DNA from: a virus
IMG/VR virus record: IMGVR_UViG_3300029267_001213
Location: 1 to 64,000 of that record
Direction: 5' to 3' (one strand)
Length of the DNA stretch: 64,000 nucleotides
The notes beneath the pieces were generated by a model. The model was not told the origin of the DNA, did not search any database, and saw nothing but the letters and a program-made list of their open reading frames with translations. Position numbers and translations under genes: made by a program. Shown here one piece after another: positions 50,751-58,642 of the stretch. The stretch's first letter is position 1. Every line of letters begins with the position of its first letter.

Positions 50751-51161
50751 ATGGCACCGAAGAGACAGCCCAAGCGATTCAAAAAAAGAGAGCGCATGAA
50801 AAAAGGCATGGAGCTGCGGCGTCTGGCTCAGGATGCGGTAAGTAAGATTGACGAAACGGCACAAGTTCAGTGGGGGTGGGATCAAGGACATATGCTGATA
50901 GTAATATTTAAGCGCAGGGATATACTTGATGAAGCAAAAAAACATGCATCAGTCGGATGCAAGCCCGGGCACTACAGCGTACCAATGGCTACAGATTTCA
51001 TTCATAAGAAAGAAACTGAGGCGAAGGATGAGCTGAAAAAAGCAATCAGGACTGCCATTGGCAAAGATACTCCGGTAGCGATACATGCATATAATCGGGC
51101 TTATGAAGATGTGCTCGGCGTTAAACATGTAGGAGGAGGCGATGTCAGGAATATTAAATGA
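50751..51161 (+). CDS. Hypothetical basic protein
   Basis: The 136-residue product is basic at the N-terminus (KRQPKRFKKRERMKKGMELR) and alpha/beta after (AQVQWGWDQGHMLIVIFKRR). A middle part contains KHASVGCKPGHYSVPMATDF. The site upstream of ATG 50751 is weak (AAAGGAAAT) and it overlaps the next gene by 20 bases. No family is recognised. Confidence 0.5.
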   Translation: MAPKRQPKRFKKRERMKKGMELRRLAQDAVSKIDETAQVQWGWDQGHMLIVIFKRRDILDEAKKHASVGCKPGHYSVPMATDFIHKKETEAKDELKKAIRTAIGKDTPVAIHAYNRAYEDVLGVKHVGGGDVRNIK

Positions 51162-51486
51162 TGTTCTGGACAGATGTTATGGATACGGTGGACCACTACT
51201 GAGCAGCGACCGTGAGGCAATTCAGGAATACGTCAGGCAGCCAAGCGAGGAAGGATGGAACAGAATAAAGGATGTCGTGGTCAATCCTAATTACGGACTG
51301 GGACTGAGTGTTGAAAATGCTCTGGTCGGATGGATGCTAAATCTGGATGCTTCTGTCTTTTCAAGAGAGAACATGCGTCAGCAAATTATCAATCGAAGGA
51401 TTCAGCCACCCAGCGGATTCAATCTGGTGCAAGCTTTAAAATTCGTAACAGCAAGGTATGAAAAACAGAAAGGCAATCGGGCGTAG
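51142..51486 (+). CDS. Last gene before the large non-coding region, unknown
   Basis: The 114-residue product is mostly helical (SSDREAIQEYVRQPSEEGWN, VQALKFVTARYEKQKGNRA). ATG 51142 has AGGAGGAGGC upstream. The stop lies 8 bases before the left arm of a 31-bp hairpin. A few conserved-looking Trp and Asn residues suggest a folded domain. No family is recognised. Confidence 0.5.
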   Translation: MSGILNDVLDRCYGYGGPLLSSDREAIQEYVRQPSEEGWNRIKDVVVNPNYGLGLSVENALVGWMLNLDASVFSRENMRQQIINRRIQPPSGFNLVQALKFVTARYEKQKGNRA

Positions 51487-51494
51487 CCAGTGAT

Positions 51495-51603
51495 TTTCCT
51501 TTCCGGCATACAGCCGATAGAACCAGATAATGCGGACAGGGTTTTAAGATTCGCCTCTTTTTTACCTGTTTGTGGTTCTGTCGGTTGTATGCTGGGAAGG
51601 AAA
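51495..51603 (+). ncRNA. Long hairpin with a 31-bp helix, all imperfections G-U
   Basis: 51495-51525 pairs with 51573-51603 over 31 consecutive positions. Twenty-seven pairs are Watson-Crick and four are G-U wobbles; no position is unpaired. After a 7-base bulge, 51533-51540 pairs with 51565-51572 (8 bp, two G-U), leaving a 24-base loop. G-U tolerance points to selection on RNA rather than on a DNA inverted repeat. The element opens a region of about 710 bases (51487-52198) with no gene. It could be an RNase III substrate, a long regulatory RNA or the base of a larger RNA. Confidence 0.7.
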
Positions 51604-51667
51604 GCGCAATTAAGCAGCGATACTTCAGTGAATGAACAAGGGTTAAGCATACGACATTAAAAAAGAA

Positions 51668-51816
51668 ACCGGCTACAAAATGATACATAAAGAAAGGGGT
51701 GATATACCTAAGACAACAGCGACGCGGACTTCTTTAATAAAATTGGATAGATAACTTTTCTATGAGCAAACTTTTTCAAGAAAGATACTAAGTGCTATTA
51801 AAAGTATGGAGCCGGT
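51668..51816 (+). other. Possible long-range pairing in the non-coding region
   Basis: ACCGGCT (51668-51674) is the reverse complement of AGCCGGT (51810-51816), giving a 7-bp helix over 135 bases. The intervening sequence is AT-rich with small local stems (ATACT 51785-51789 with AGTAT 51803-51807). Seven bases can pair by chance at this distance, so it is only suggestive of a domain inside a larger RNA. Confidence 0.3.
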
Positions 51817-51822
51817 ATTGTT

Positions 51823-51856
51823 GCATGGTTCGGTAATGATTTCATGCGGGTAGGTT
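51823..51856 (+). repeat. 34-base direct repeat, copy 1
   Basis: It reads GCATGGTTCGGTAATGATTT then CATGCGGGTAGGTT. It matches copy 2 at 30 of 34 positions. It is followed by TTCAT/ATGAA and GGG/CCC complementarity (51841-51865), so each copy may fold locally. It could be an iteron or a protein-binding site. Confidence 0.7.
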
Positions 51857-51886
51857 CCCTATGAAGAAAAACGGCGTTTTGAAAAC

Positions 51887-51920
51887 GCATGGTTCAGTAA
51901 TGATTTCAGCCGGATAGGTT
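51887..51920 (+). repeat. 34-base direct repeat, copy 2
   Basis: It reads GCATGGTTCAGTAATGATTT then CAGCCGGATAGGTT, starting 64 bases after copy 1. A GCGTTTTGAAAACGC hairpin (51874-51888) abuts its start and a TTTGTATG/CATACAAA hairpin (51920-51927 with 51935-51942) abuts its end. The arrangement looks designed for protein or RNA recognition. Confidence 0.7.
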
Positions 51921-51992
51921 TTGTATGGCGACAACATACAAATAGAATGATCTTCTTTCTTTACCGGTACCTAATACTGCAGCATTATTTTT

Positions 51993-52032
51993 GCATTATG
52001 GCTGTACATCATACAGCAATTTTATATAATGC
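51993..52032 (+). other. Nested hairpin D in the non-coding region
   Basis: GCATTAT (51993-51999) pairs with ATAATGC (52026-52032). Inside, GCTGTA (52001-52006) pairs with TACAGC (52012-52017) around CATCA. The layout, an AT-rich outer stem with an inner hairpin, recalls elements A to C, though no sequence is shared. Flanking GGTAC and GTACC (near 51966 and 52035) could extend it. Confidence 0.45.
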
Positions 52033-52141
52033 GTAGTACCTTAGTACATAGTAAATCTTACGTTCTATTATTTTGATTGATTGAATATGAAGACGAATTG
52101 TCTTTAATCAAATTTATTAAAAGGCAATGTATTGAATCAAC

Positions 52142-52158
52142 AGGTAATTTAATTACCT
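52142..52158. promoter_or_regulatory. Palindrome upstream of the MoxR gene, operator candidate
   Basis: AGGTAATTTAATTACCT is a perfect 7-bp dyad around TTA, 40 bases before the MoxR start. A second dyad, AAGAC/GTCTT (52090-52094 with 52100-52104), lies upstream. Both are in AT-rich DNA where a promoter would be expected, but I find no convincing -35/-10 pair. It may bind a dimeric regulator such as the HTH protein at 56048. Confidence 0.45.
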
Positions 52159-52198
52159 TAAAAAACTGGAAAAAGAACCAGAGAAAGGAAAGGGTAAC

Positions 52199-53365
52199 AT
52201 GGACAGAGAGAGAATCGCTTTTAATAATCTGGCGAAGGAACTGAAGACGGCATATCTCGAGCGCGGAGAGCTGGTTGATCAGGTATTGGCATGTCTGGTC
52301 AGTGGGAAGCATATCTTCCTGCTGGGCCCTCCCGGTACAGCGAAGTCGAGCCTTTTGAAAGCGGTATGTAATTCAATGGAGGACTCAAGATATTTTTCGT
52401 GGCTACTTACGCGGTACACGACTCCGGAGGAACTGTTCGGACCGCCGTCAATCGAAGGCCTAAAGAACGACAGATTCGAAAGAGTAACAAAGGGAAAGCT
52501 TCCGGAGGCGGATCTGGCATTCATTGATGAGATATGGAAGGCCAGCAGTTCAATAATAAATACCTTACTCACTATCATGAACGAGCGCGAGTTTTACAAC
52601 AATGGTGGTGGTAAGCCGATGCAGTGCCCGTTAAAATTCTTGGCGGCTGCATCAAACGAAATGCCGGCGGATGATGAGCTTCAAGCGATGTACGACAGAT
52701 TTCTGGTGAGGACGGTTGTGCAGCCTGTAGTTTCTGAATCAGCGACAAGAGCTTTGCTTACGCAGGATGATCCTCAGAAAATGATAAAAGAAAAAATCAC
52801 TGCGAAGATTCTGAAAAAAGCTATGGACACAGCCAGCAAGGTCAATGTGCTGGACGATACTGTGGACACGGTGATTAAGATTCGTAAGACTCTCAAGGCG
52901 GACGAAGGCATTGTTGCCAGTGACAGAAGATGGAAAGAAATCTTTTCATTCCTGAAAGCGGTTGCATGGCTGAGCGGAGATGATGAGGTCATCCCGGAAC
53001 ATCTGTCAGCTACTGTGGACTGCTTATGGGAACAGCCGGATCAGCGTAATACAGTTGCAAGCGTTGTAGGCAAGATTTCTTCTCCGGCAGTTGCTGAAGC
53101 GCGTGAGCTTCTGGATGCGGCCAAGGACGAAGCCAAGAAGGCACTTGAGGCTGCGAACAATTCGGATGCTGGCAATAATCCCGAGATGCTTTCACAGCTC
53201 GGAAAGGCGAACAGTCGTCTGGACAAGAGTGTGAAACAGGTTCAGGCGTTGTATAACAAGACAAAAAGCAAGGCGTCGATGGAAAAGATAAAAGCCATTT
53301 CGGAAGAACTTTCAGGACTCTGCAATGAAGTGAAGGAGACGGCGCGGAAGACTCTGAAAATATAA
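52199..53365 (+). CDS. MoxR/RavA-family AAA+ ATPase
   Basis: The 388-residue protein has Walker A GPPGTAKS (43-50), a MoxR-type segment YTTPEELFGPPSIEGLKN, Walker B LAFIDE (106-111), and a sensor strand FLAAASNE. The C-terminal 100 residues are helical (EARELLDAAKDEAKKALEAA). MoxR ATPases act as chaperone-like partners of VWA proteins, as in RavA-ViaA. The VWA partner is encoded next. ATG 52199 follows AAAGGAAAGG. It likely remodels a target chosen by the VWA protein. Confidence 0.88.
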   Translation: MDRERIAFNNLAKELKTAYLERGELVDQVLACLVSGKHIFLLGPPGTAKSSLLKAVCNSMEDSRYFSWLLTRYTTPEELFGPPSIEGLKNDRFERVTKGKLPEADLAFIDEIWKASSSIINTLLTIMNEREFYNNGGGKPMQCPLKFLAAASNEMPADDELQAMYDRFLVRTVVQPVVSESATRALLTQDDPQKMIKEKITAKILKKAMDTASKVNVLDDTVDTVIKIRKTLKADEGIVASDRRWKEIFSFLKAVAWLSGDDEVIPEHLSATVDCLWEQPDQRNTVASVVGKISSPAVAEARELLDAAKDEAKKALEAANNSDAGNNPEMLSQLGKANSRLDKSVKQVQALYNKTKSKASMEKIKAISEELSGLCNEVKETARKTLKI

Positions 53366-53375
53366 GGAGGGTGCT

Positions 53376-55004
53376 ATGGTGATCGATAAGAAATTTTTCG
53401 ATGACAATGAAGCGCCGGCAGTCAAGAAAGAAGTCATCAAGGAAAGTGTGCGCGGTCCTGATTTGAAGATGGACATGCCGAGAAATAGCTGGGAGAGAGT
53501 GCAGTGGGAAAAGTTCCTGAATGATACGGAAGGCAATGAAGTACCGGATGGACTGGATCCACGAGGGATGAACAAAGAAAAAAACGAACAGATGGTCAGT
53601 CCTACGTGGCCGGGCTTTTCCCGGGAATTGTTTTCCCGGCTGTTGAATGCAGATCAGGTTGAATGGAAAAAAGAACCAAGTCCAGAACATGCATGGGCCG
53701 ATCTTGCACATAAGTCAGCGGACGAAGTGCGGGAATGGGATAATCTTCAGCGGCGATGCTACGATGATGAGACGTGGTCGGCTATGGCGGCATTGAGCAT
53801 TGCAAGTTCTGTGAAGGAAGTGGTTATCGGCATTGCGACTACTGAAGATTTACAACAGGAACGAGAACAGGCTGCAGGACTTCAGGCTCTTGCTCAGTGG
53901 ATGCAGAATCAGGCAGACAAAGAACAGGATCCTGCGAGACAGCAACAGCAACAGGAGAAGGCGGACAATCTCAACCAGCAAGTTGAAGACCTTATGAATC
54001 AGATTCAGCAAAAGGAACGACAGGCACAACAGCAGGCGAGTCAGGTAGATCCTTCTACGATGAGACAGGCGGTGCGTGCGGGTATTAATCAAGCACAGAA
54101 TCGAATTGAAGAAACTGAGCGAGCGATGTCCATGCTTGGGGCAGGTAAGGATCCGGGCAAGCTTCAGCGTTCTGGCGGTTCGCAATTGAAGACAGCTCTT
54201 GCCAAGAAAATCATGGAGAGCGAAAAGCTTAGACAGATAGCGAAACAGGCTGGACGACTTAGAACCACTGCATTGAGAAAGGCCAGAACAAAATGCAAGA
54301 CCGGCCGGTCTGAATATTACGGCGTGGAGCTTGGTGATGACATCGGACGGATGTTGCCGAGTGAATTGATCAAGCTTGTTGATCCGGCGCTGGAGAGTCT
54401 TTTTTATCGGGGACTTCATGAAAAGTCTTTGTCTCAGTATCGAGTGCGGTCAAGGGAGCGTGAGAATCGCGGACCGATAGTTGTGGCGATTGATACATCC
54501 GGATCCATGTACGGAGATAAGGAAGTGTGGTCGAAGGCGGTTGCCTTGGCATTGATTTCCGTAGCGATGGAACAGAAGCGACCGTGGGGTGTAATGTTGT
54601 GGGATACTTCACTTCAGGACACGGTTTTATCTGCAGACGGAATGGCACGGCCTGAACAAATGATGGAATGGCTTGAGGCGTTTTCAGGAGGCGGTACACA
54701 TATGGATGTACCTTTGAGAGAATCCATGCGGATGATTAATGAATGTAAGGAGCTGAGAAAGGCGGACGTGATTCTTATCACGGATGGTTGTGCGAACATT
54801 TCAAAAAGTGTTCAGGAAAAATATCTGAAAGCTTCCGAAGAAAACGGATGGTCAACGTTCGGCGTGCAAATCGGTGGCGGATGGGAATCAGGTCTTGAAC
54901 TGCTGGCAGATATTTGCGGCAAGCAAAATGTACACGAGATAAGCGATATGCTTTCGCGTGAAGATGAGGACAGAATTCTGGAGCGAATAGTTCCGGGCAA
55001 TTAA
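53376..55004 (+). CDS. VWA-domain protein, ViaA/CoxE-like
   Basis: The 542-residue product has a helical N-terminal part with a long Gln-rich coiled coil (about 155-260), and a C-terminal VWA domain. The MIDAS motif DTSGSMYG starts at Asp373 in VVAIDTSGS; a conserved threonine lies in SGGGTHMDVPL, and the last acidic site in ILITDGCANI. This is the ViaA/CoxE pattern that pairs with MoxR ATPases. Its start, with AAGGAGGG upstream, is 11 bases after the MoxR stop. Confidence 0.85.
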   Translation: MVIDKKFFDDNEAPAVKKEVIKESVRGPDLKMDMPRNSWERVQWEKFLNDTEGNEVPDGLDPRGMNKEKNEQMVSPTWPGFSRELFSRLLNADQVEWKKEPSPEHAWADLAHKSADEVREWDNLQRRCYDDETWSAMAALSIASSVKEVVIGIATTEDLQQEREQAAGLQALAQWMQNQADKEQDPARQQQQQEKADNLNQQVEDLMNQIQQKERQAQQQASQVDPSTMRQAVRAGINQAQNRIEETERAMSMLGAGKDPGKLQRSGGSQLKTALAKKIMESEKLRQIAKQAGRLRTTALRKARTKCKTGRSEYYGVELGDDIGRMLPSELIKLVDPALESLFYRGLHEKSLSQYRVRSRERENRGPIVVAIDTSGSMYGDKEVWSKAVALALISVAMEQKRPWGVMLWDTSLQDTVLSADGMARPEQMMEWLEAFSGGGTHMDVPLRESMRMINECKELRKADVILITDGCANISKSVQEKYLKASEENGWSTFGVQIGGGWESGLELLADICGKQNVHEISDMLSREDEDRILERIVPGN

Positions 55005-55025
55005 AAAAAAGAAAGGGGTAACAAA

Positions 55026-55958
55026 ATGAACATGAGAAATTTATCAGCAAAAGGGAGAGTGGATGCAATCGTAAAGGCGGTAGAATTTGATGGAGCACTA
55101 CTTGGACATATTGTCTGGTGGACTCTCAGGGAGGCGGAAGTGGATTGCGATGCTCTGAAAAAAGCGATGGAAGATGCTGGCATTGATTCTGAACAGCTCG
55201 GCATAAAAGAACCGAGCGCCAAGCGTATTTTAGGCCGTGCAGTAGGGAAGCTTTCGATAGAGCTTTCATCCAAAGAACGAAGGAATGGATCAACGTATCT
55301 TTTCAGGCCGGTACCTCTCGAAGACAGGACAGCAGCGTTTGCTATTGTATCCGAGAAGGAAAAGACAACTTCTGAAAAAGTGGAGAAGCTGATTCACAAG
55401 ACTGTGGATGTCGTATCTGTGGACAAGGAAGGAGAGATATACAGCGAAAAGAATCATGATACGGCAGACAAGCTGATAGAAAAATATAAGCGTCTGAAAG
55501 GCAAACTGGCTCCACCGGAAGTCAGAGCCGCTATGATGCAGCTCATGGTCAGTTGGGATTCTTTCCGGCTCAGAGACGGAGGGGGAATATATTTTGTTCC
55601 GGCTGGATTCGACAAGGAGCTGGCAGCATTGAAGGTCGCGGTAGAGTCCGTTGGTGCGTCGGTGTTTTATATCGTGCCGGTACCGGATGTGGCGGGAGCA
55701 AGAGAAGGTATAGCCAGTGCAGCCAAAGGAAGTCTGGAATCAGAACTTGCAGCTATCCAGCAGGAGATGGAAAAATTTGACGACAGCACCAGAATGAAAA
55801 CACTGGAAAGCAGAATCGGGACACTTCAGGATGTACTGCGAAAGGCCCAGTTATATAATGATGCGCTTGGCATGGCACAGTCTGACGTTAAGCGCATGGT
55901 TAGAAAATTGCAGACAAAAATTGAAGCGATTGTATTGGGCAGAGAAGATGCAGCATAA
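55026..55958 (+). CDS. Third protein of the MoxR-VWA module, unknown
   Basis: The 310-residue product has an N-terminal helical part, a beta section with RRNGSTYLFRPVPLEDRTAA, a compact middle with MLVSWDSFRLRDGGGIYFVP (Met-Gln-Leu before it), and a C-terminal coiled coil (about 240-305). It lies 22 bases after the VWA gene with AAAGGGG upstream. It is probably the module's substrate adaptor or target. I do not assign a family. A role in replication or host interaction is open. Confidence 0.6.
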   Translation: MNMRNLSAKGRVDAIVKAVEFDGALLGHIVWWTLREAEVDCDALKKAMEDAGIDSEQLGIKEPSAKRILGRAVGKLSIELSSKERRNGSTYLFRPVPLEDRTAAFAIVSEKEKTTSEKVEKLIHKTVDVVSVDKEGEIYSEKNHDTADKLIEKYKRLKGKLAPPEVRAAMMQLMVSWDSFRLRDGGGIYFVPAGFDKELAALKVAVESVGASVFYIVPVPDVAGAREGIASAAKGSLESELAAIQQEMEKFDDSTRMKTLESRIGTLQDVLRKAQLYNDALGMAQSDVKRMVRKLQTKIEAIVLGREDAA

Positions 55959-55982
55959 TATTAGCGATAGTAAATAATATGA

Positions 55983-56012
55983 TTGACAGCATAATAATAT
56001 TTCCTTAATAAT
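55983..56012 (+). promoter_or_regulatory. Sigma70-type promoter upstream of the HTH gene
   Basis: A consensus -35 TTGACA (55983-55988) and a -10-like AATAAT (56007-56012, 5 of 6 to consensus) are 18 bases apart, 36 bases before ATG 56048. The preceding gene ends at 55958. It would start the regulator and replication genes. Confidence 0.6.
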
Positions 56013-56047
56013 GCAGATTGTGAAGAGGCGAGAGAGGAGCATGTCGT

Positions 56048-56434
56048 ATGAGCAATTCTAAAAACATAAGGACGGCAAAGCTGAATCGCAAACAGGCTAT
56101 CAGCAAACGGAAGGTGAAGCTGAACAAAACACGCCCGGGCATTATTATTGATAAGGACAAGTTATATCAGCGAGTATGTGAGATAGCGGATGAGCGCGGA
56201 GTAACACTGGCGGACCTTGCAAGAGATGCTGGTGTTACTCCGGCATGGTTGAATACAGCTTTGACCAGCAAGTCGGGAATGACTCTGGACACTCTGGCAG
56301 TGTTTGCTCACATATGCAAAACGAAGCCGGGAAAATTATGCGATGAGTTTGCAGAGATAGTCCCATTAAAGAGAGGAAGGAATGACAAAAAGAAAAAGAG
56401 CCAGACAAAGACGGCAGTATCTATCTCAAAGTAG
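56048..56434 (+). CDS. Cro/CI-type HTH regulator
   Basis: The 128-residue product has a basic N-terminal arm of about 35 residues and a helix-turn-helix of the XRE type: VCEIADERGVTLADLARDAG, then TPAWLNTALTSKSGMTLDTL and AVFAHICKTKPGKLCDEF. The C-terminal tail is Lys-rich. It stands directly after a promoter and overlaps the nuclease gene by 53 bases. It is probably a repressor or activator of phage transcription. Confidence 0.8.
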   Translation: MSNSKNIRTAKLNRKQAISKRKVKLNKTRPGIIIDKDKLYQRVCEIADERGVTLADLARDAGVTPAWLNTALTSKSGMTLDTLAVFAHICKTKPGKLCDEFAEIVPLKRGRNDKKKKSQTKTAVSISK

Positions 56435-57764
56435 TGCTGGTGATTTCGGTTCCTGTCCGAGAAAATTTTATTACTCTCGGATATTGGGATTGAGCCTTCG
56501 TCCTGAACATCAGCCTTTATACTTGGACGAAGGTAAGTTGTGGCATGAGCTTTTGGACAGGAGTATTTACGGTGAAGTGAAAAGACTTTGTCAGGACATG
56601 CCGAAGGCTATAAGCATTCAGGATGCTGTAGATGAATGGACGAAGGAACACATCAGACAACTTGAGGAGAGACAAAAGAATCAGCAATTCGATTTCGTTT
56701 CGGATTCGGTAACTGTTGAACAGATTGAGGACAAGGCTCGCATGTGGATTGACATTGCCAATAGATACCGGGACAAATATTTGCAAAAGGACATTGAGAA
56801 TTATCAATTGCTGGGTACGGAAGTTAAATTTCGTTTTCCTTTAAGAGTACCTTGCAACAAGTGCAATGGCGAGACTCTGATGGATGGGCCTTACTGCGGT
56901 AAATGTTCCGGTACGGGTCTCGGTCGCAAGTCACCGAAGTGGGATGCAATGGGCATCATAGACCGCATTGTACGCGAGCGAAAAACGAATCGAGTTCTGG
57001 TTATCGAAAGCAAGACAACGGGGGATACTCCAGTAGGATATATGACTGGTGCATGGTCCCGGGCACAGTCCCGGCTTTACCTGTTGGGTGCGGAACACTG
57101 GTTGAAGGAGCAAGGCGTTGATTCTACAGCGGACGGCATCATATATGATGTAGTCAGAAAGAAAGTTCCTTCGGTTCCGAAGATGACTCAGTGCAGGACT
57201 TGTAAGAGTACCGGCGAGATGGATAAGCCTACGTTGGAGCGATATGCAAAGCGCATGAAGAAAAAGAATCCTGCGAAGGCGTTATTTGCGGAGGGACAAT
57301 TGCAGAGCATGGGAGAATCTGATTCAGCACCTTGTCCGGAATGCGAAGGTACTGGAGTGGGCGGTATAAGTCGTGCGGCGTGTGATACTACGGTAGATGT
57401 TTTTCGAGCTACGGTTGAAAAATATCCACATATCAAGGAAGCGGAATATCTGGAAACACTGCTTAAGCTGGAGCAGGTTGGGGATGTGCGATTTATGAAC
57501 AGAGAGGAGTTTTTTGTCGAGCGCAAAAAACAGTATGAGTGGATGCTGGATGCATATTTCAAAGCGAGAGAAATTGATACCATGCGGTACTGGTATCGAA
57601 ACGAGTCAGCTTGTGACCGGCCTTTTCCTTGTGCATTTTCAAGACTCTGCATTGATGGCGGCGAAGGTGCCATGGATTACTACTGGACACGAGACGAAAA
57701 GGAAGAGCAGGAGCGTGAAGAACAGGAACGGCAGCAAGCTGCCAATGAAGATCCATTTTTATAA
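56382..57764 (+). CDS. Cas4/AddB-like PD-(D/E)XK nuclease with DnaJ-type zinc motifs
   Basis: The 460-residue product has the Cas4/RecB-family layout: an N-terminal CPRKFYY motif (Cys25), the core KWDAMGIIDRIVRER ... VLVIESKT with the Asp and the E-x-K site near 186 and 208, and a C-terminal Cys triplet CDRPFPCAFSRLC that with Cys25 would hold an iron-sulphur cluster. Unusually, four DnaJ-like CxxC motifs flank the core: CNKCNGE and CGKCSGTG (about 159-180), CRTCKSTG (about 271) and CPECEGTG (about 318). Such nucleases make single-stranded ends for recombination. Confidence 0.8.
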   Translation: MTKRKRARQRRQYLSQSSAGDFGSCPRKFYYSRILGLSLRPEHQPLYLDEGKLWHELLDRSIYGEVKRLCQDMPKAISIQDAVDEWTKEHIRQLEERQKNQQFDFVSDSVTVEQIEDKARMWIDIANRYRDKYLQKDIENYQLLGTEVKFRFPLRVPCNKCNGETLMDGPYCGKCSGTGLGRKSPKWDAMGIIDRIVRERKTNRVLVIESKTTGDTPVGYMTGAWSRAQSRLYLLGAEHWLKEQGVDSTADGIIYDVVRKKVPSVPKMTQCRTCKSTGEMDKPTLERYAKRMKKKNPAKALFAEGQLQSMGESDSAPCPECEGTGVGGISRAACDTTVDVFRATVEKYPHIKEAEYLETLLKLEQVGDVRFMNREEFFVERKKQYEWMLDAYFKAREIDTMRYWYRNESACDRPFPCAFSRLCIDGGEGAMDYYWTRDEKEEQEREEQERQQAANEDPFL

Positions 57765-57777
57765 AGGAGGGTAACAA

Positions 57778-58587
57778 ATGGGAGTGAATGTTAATGAGCA
57801 ATGGGACATGCTAAAAGGAGGGGCTGGAGCTGTGAAGGTTACATCAGCCAAGGAGTATGCGTCACAGAACAAAGTTAAGATACTTGTTATTGGCGGGACA
57901 GGAACTGGCAAGACTTATTTGTGCGCTACAGCTGCGGAAGGAGACAAGGTGGTTATTGGTCTGGCTGAGCCACAAGGAATGACTACTATCAGAATGGCGA
58001 ATCCTGAAGCCATTGTATTTCCTATCGGATGGCGAGAGCCGGATCATGAGCTGTATGAAAAACTGGCGAACGGAGAATTAAACAGAGATGTGCTCGGAGC
58101 TTATGATCTGGATCAGTTCGCTGGTTTCGTTCAGGAGCATCATGCGGAAATTGATGCTGCGGCGCTGGATGGCATTACCGAGGCGCAGGAAGTAATACAG
58201 AATTATTTTCTGTTACTAAGCGGAAAAGGTCATGAGACTCCATCGCTGGACGAGTTTCAGAAAATCACAAAGCGAGTTCATAAATATATCAGGAAACTTC
58301 GAGATTTGCCGGTAAACTTTTTATGTACTGCCTTACAGCAGGAAGATGTTTTGTCTGACAGCAACAAGGTAATCAAGCGGATGCTGATAGGCGGTCAGCG
58401 ATTGCGTGAGCGTATTCCGCAGATGTTTACAGCGGTTGGTATGCTTGGGCGAGTTGAAGGCGAGGAAGAAAGTCAGCATGTAGCGATGTTTTCAGGTCGT
58501 AAAGATTGCCAGACGAAACCTTATGGCAAGTTGAGACTTGAACAGCCGCCGGATTTCAAAGAGTGGGTCAAGCTCATTACTGAGTAA
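57778..58587 (+). CDS. Sak4-like RecA-fold ATPase
   Basis: The 269-residue product has Walker A GGTGTGKT (39-46) in KILVIGGTGTGKT, an Asp in AALDGITEAQE that fits the Walker B region, and a C-terminal half with LPVNFLCTALQQED and GGQRLRERIPQMF. This is the pattern of Sak4/AAA_24 phage proteins that anneal or exchange single strands. It follows a Cas4/AddB-like nuclease and precedes an SSB-like gene, the typical recombination trio. ATG 57778 follows AAAGGAGGG. Confidence 0.8.
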   Translation: MGVNVNEQWDMLKGGAGAVKVTSAKEYASQNKVKILVIGGTGTGKTYLCATAAEGDKVVIGLAEPQGMTTIRMANPEAIVFPIGWREPDHELYEKLANGELNRDVLGAYDLDQFAGFVQEHHAEIDAAALDGITEAQEVIQNYFLLLSGKGHETPSLDEFQKITKRVHKYIRKLRDLPVNFLCTALQQEDVLSDSNKVIKRMLIGGQRLRERIPQMFTAVGMLGRVEGEEESQHVAMFSGRKDCQTKPYGKLRLEQPPDFKEWVKLITE

Positions 58588-58642
58588 ACAAATTAGGACG
58601 GTGCAGAAGGCACATGTCTGTTTATGTCGTAAACTTTTTAAC

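Noticed and set aside
45890-51489. Shared string GGGCGTAGCCA at the ends of two small genes (45891 and 51479)
   Set aside because: It is short, sits on stop codons with a common Ala-stop context, and has no shared flank, so chance is the simplest reading.
51823-51920. tRNA genes in the repeat region (GGTTCGGT and GGTTCAGT look like a T-loop)
   Set aside because: No acceptor stem, D-arm or anticodon arm can be drawn around either copy.
51487-52198. CRISPR array in the repeat-bearing region
   Set aside because: Only two imperfect copies exist, with hairpins between them and no regular spacers.
53010-53711. Long minus-strand open frame (233 codons) over the MoxR-VWA junction
   Set aside because: Shadow of two clear plus-strand genes; composition is unnatural (His/Phe/Pro-rich) and no start signal is present.
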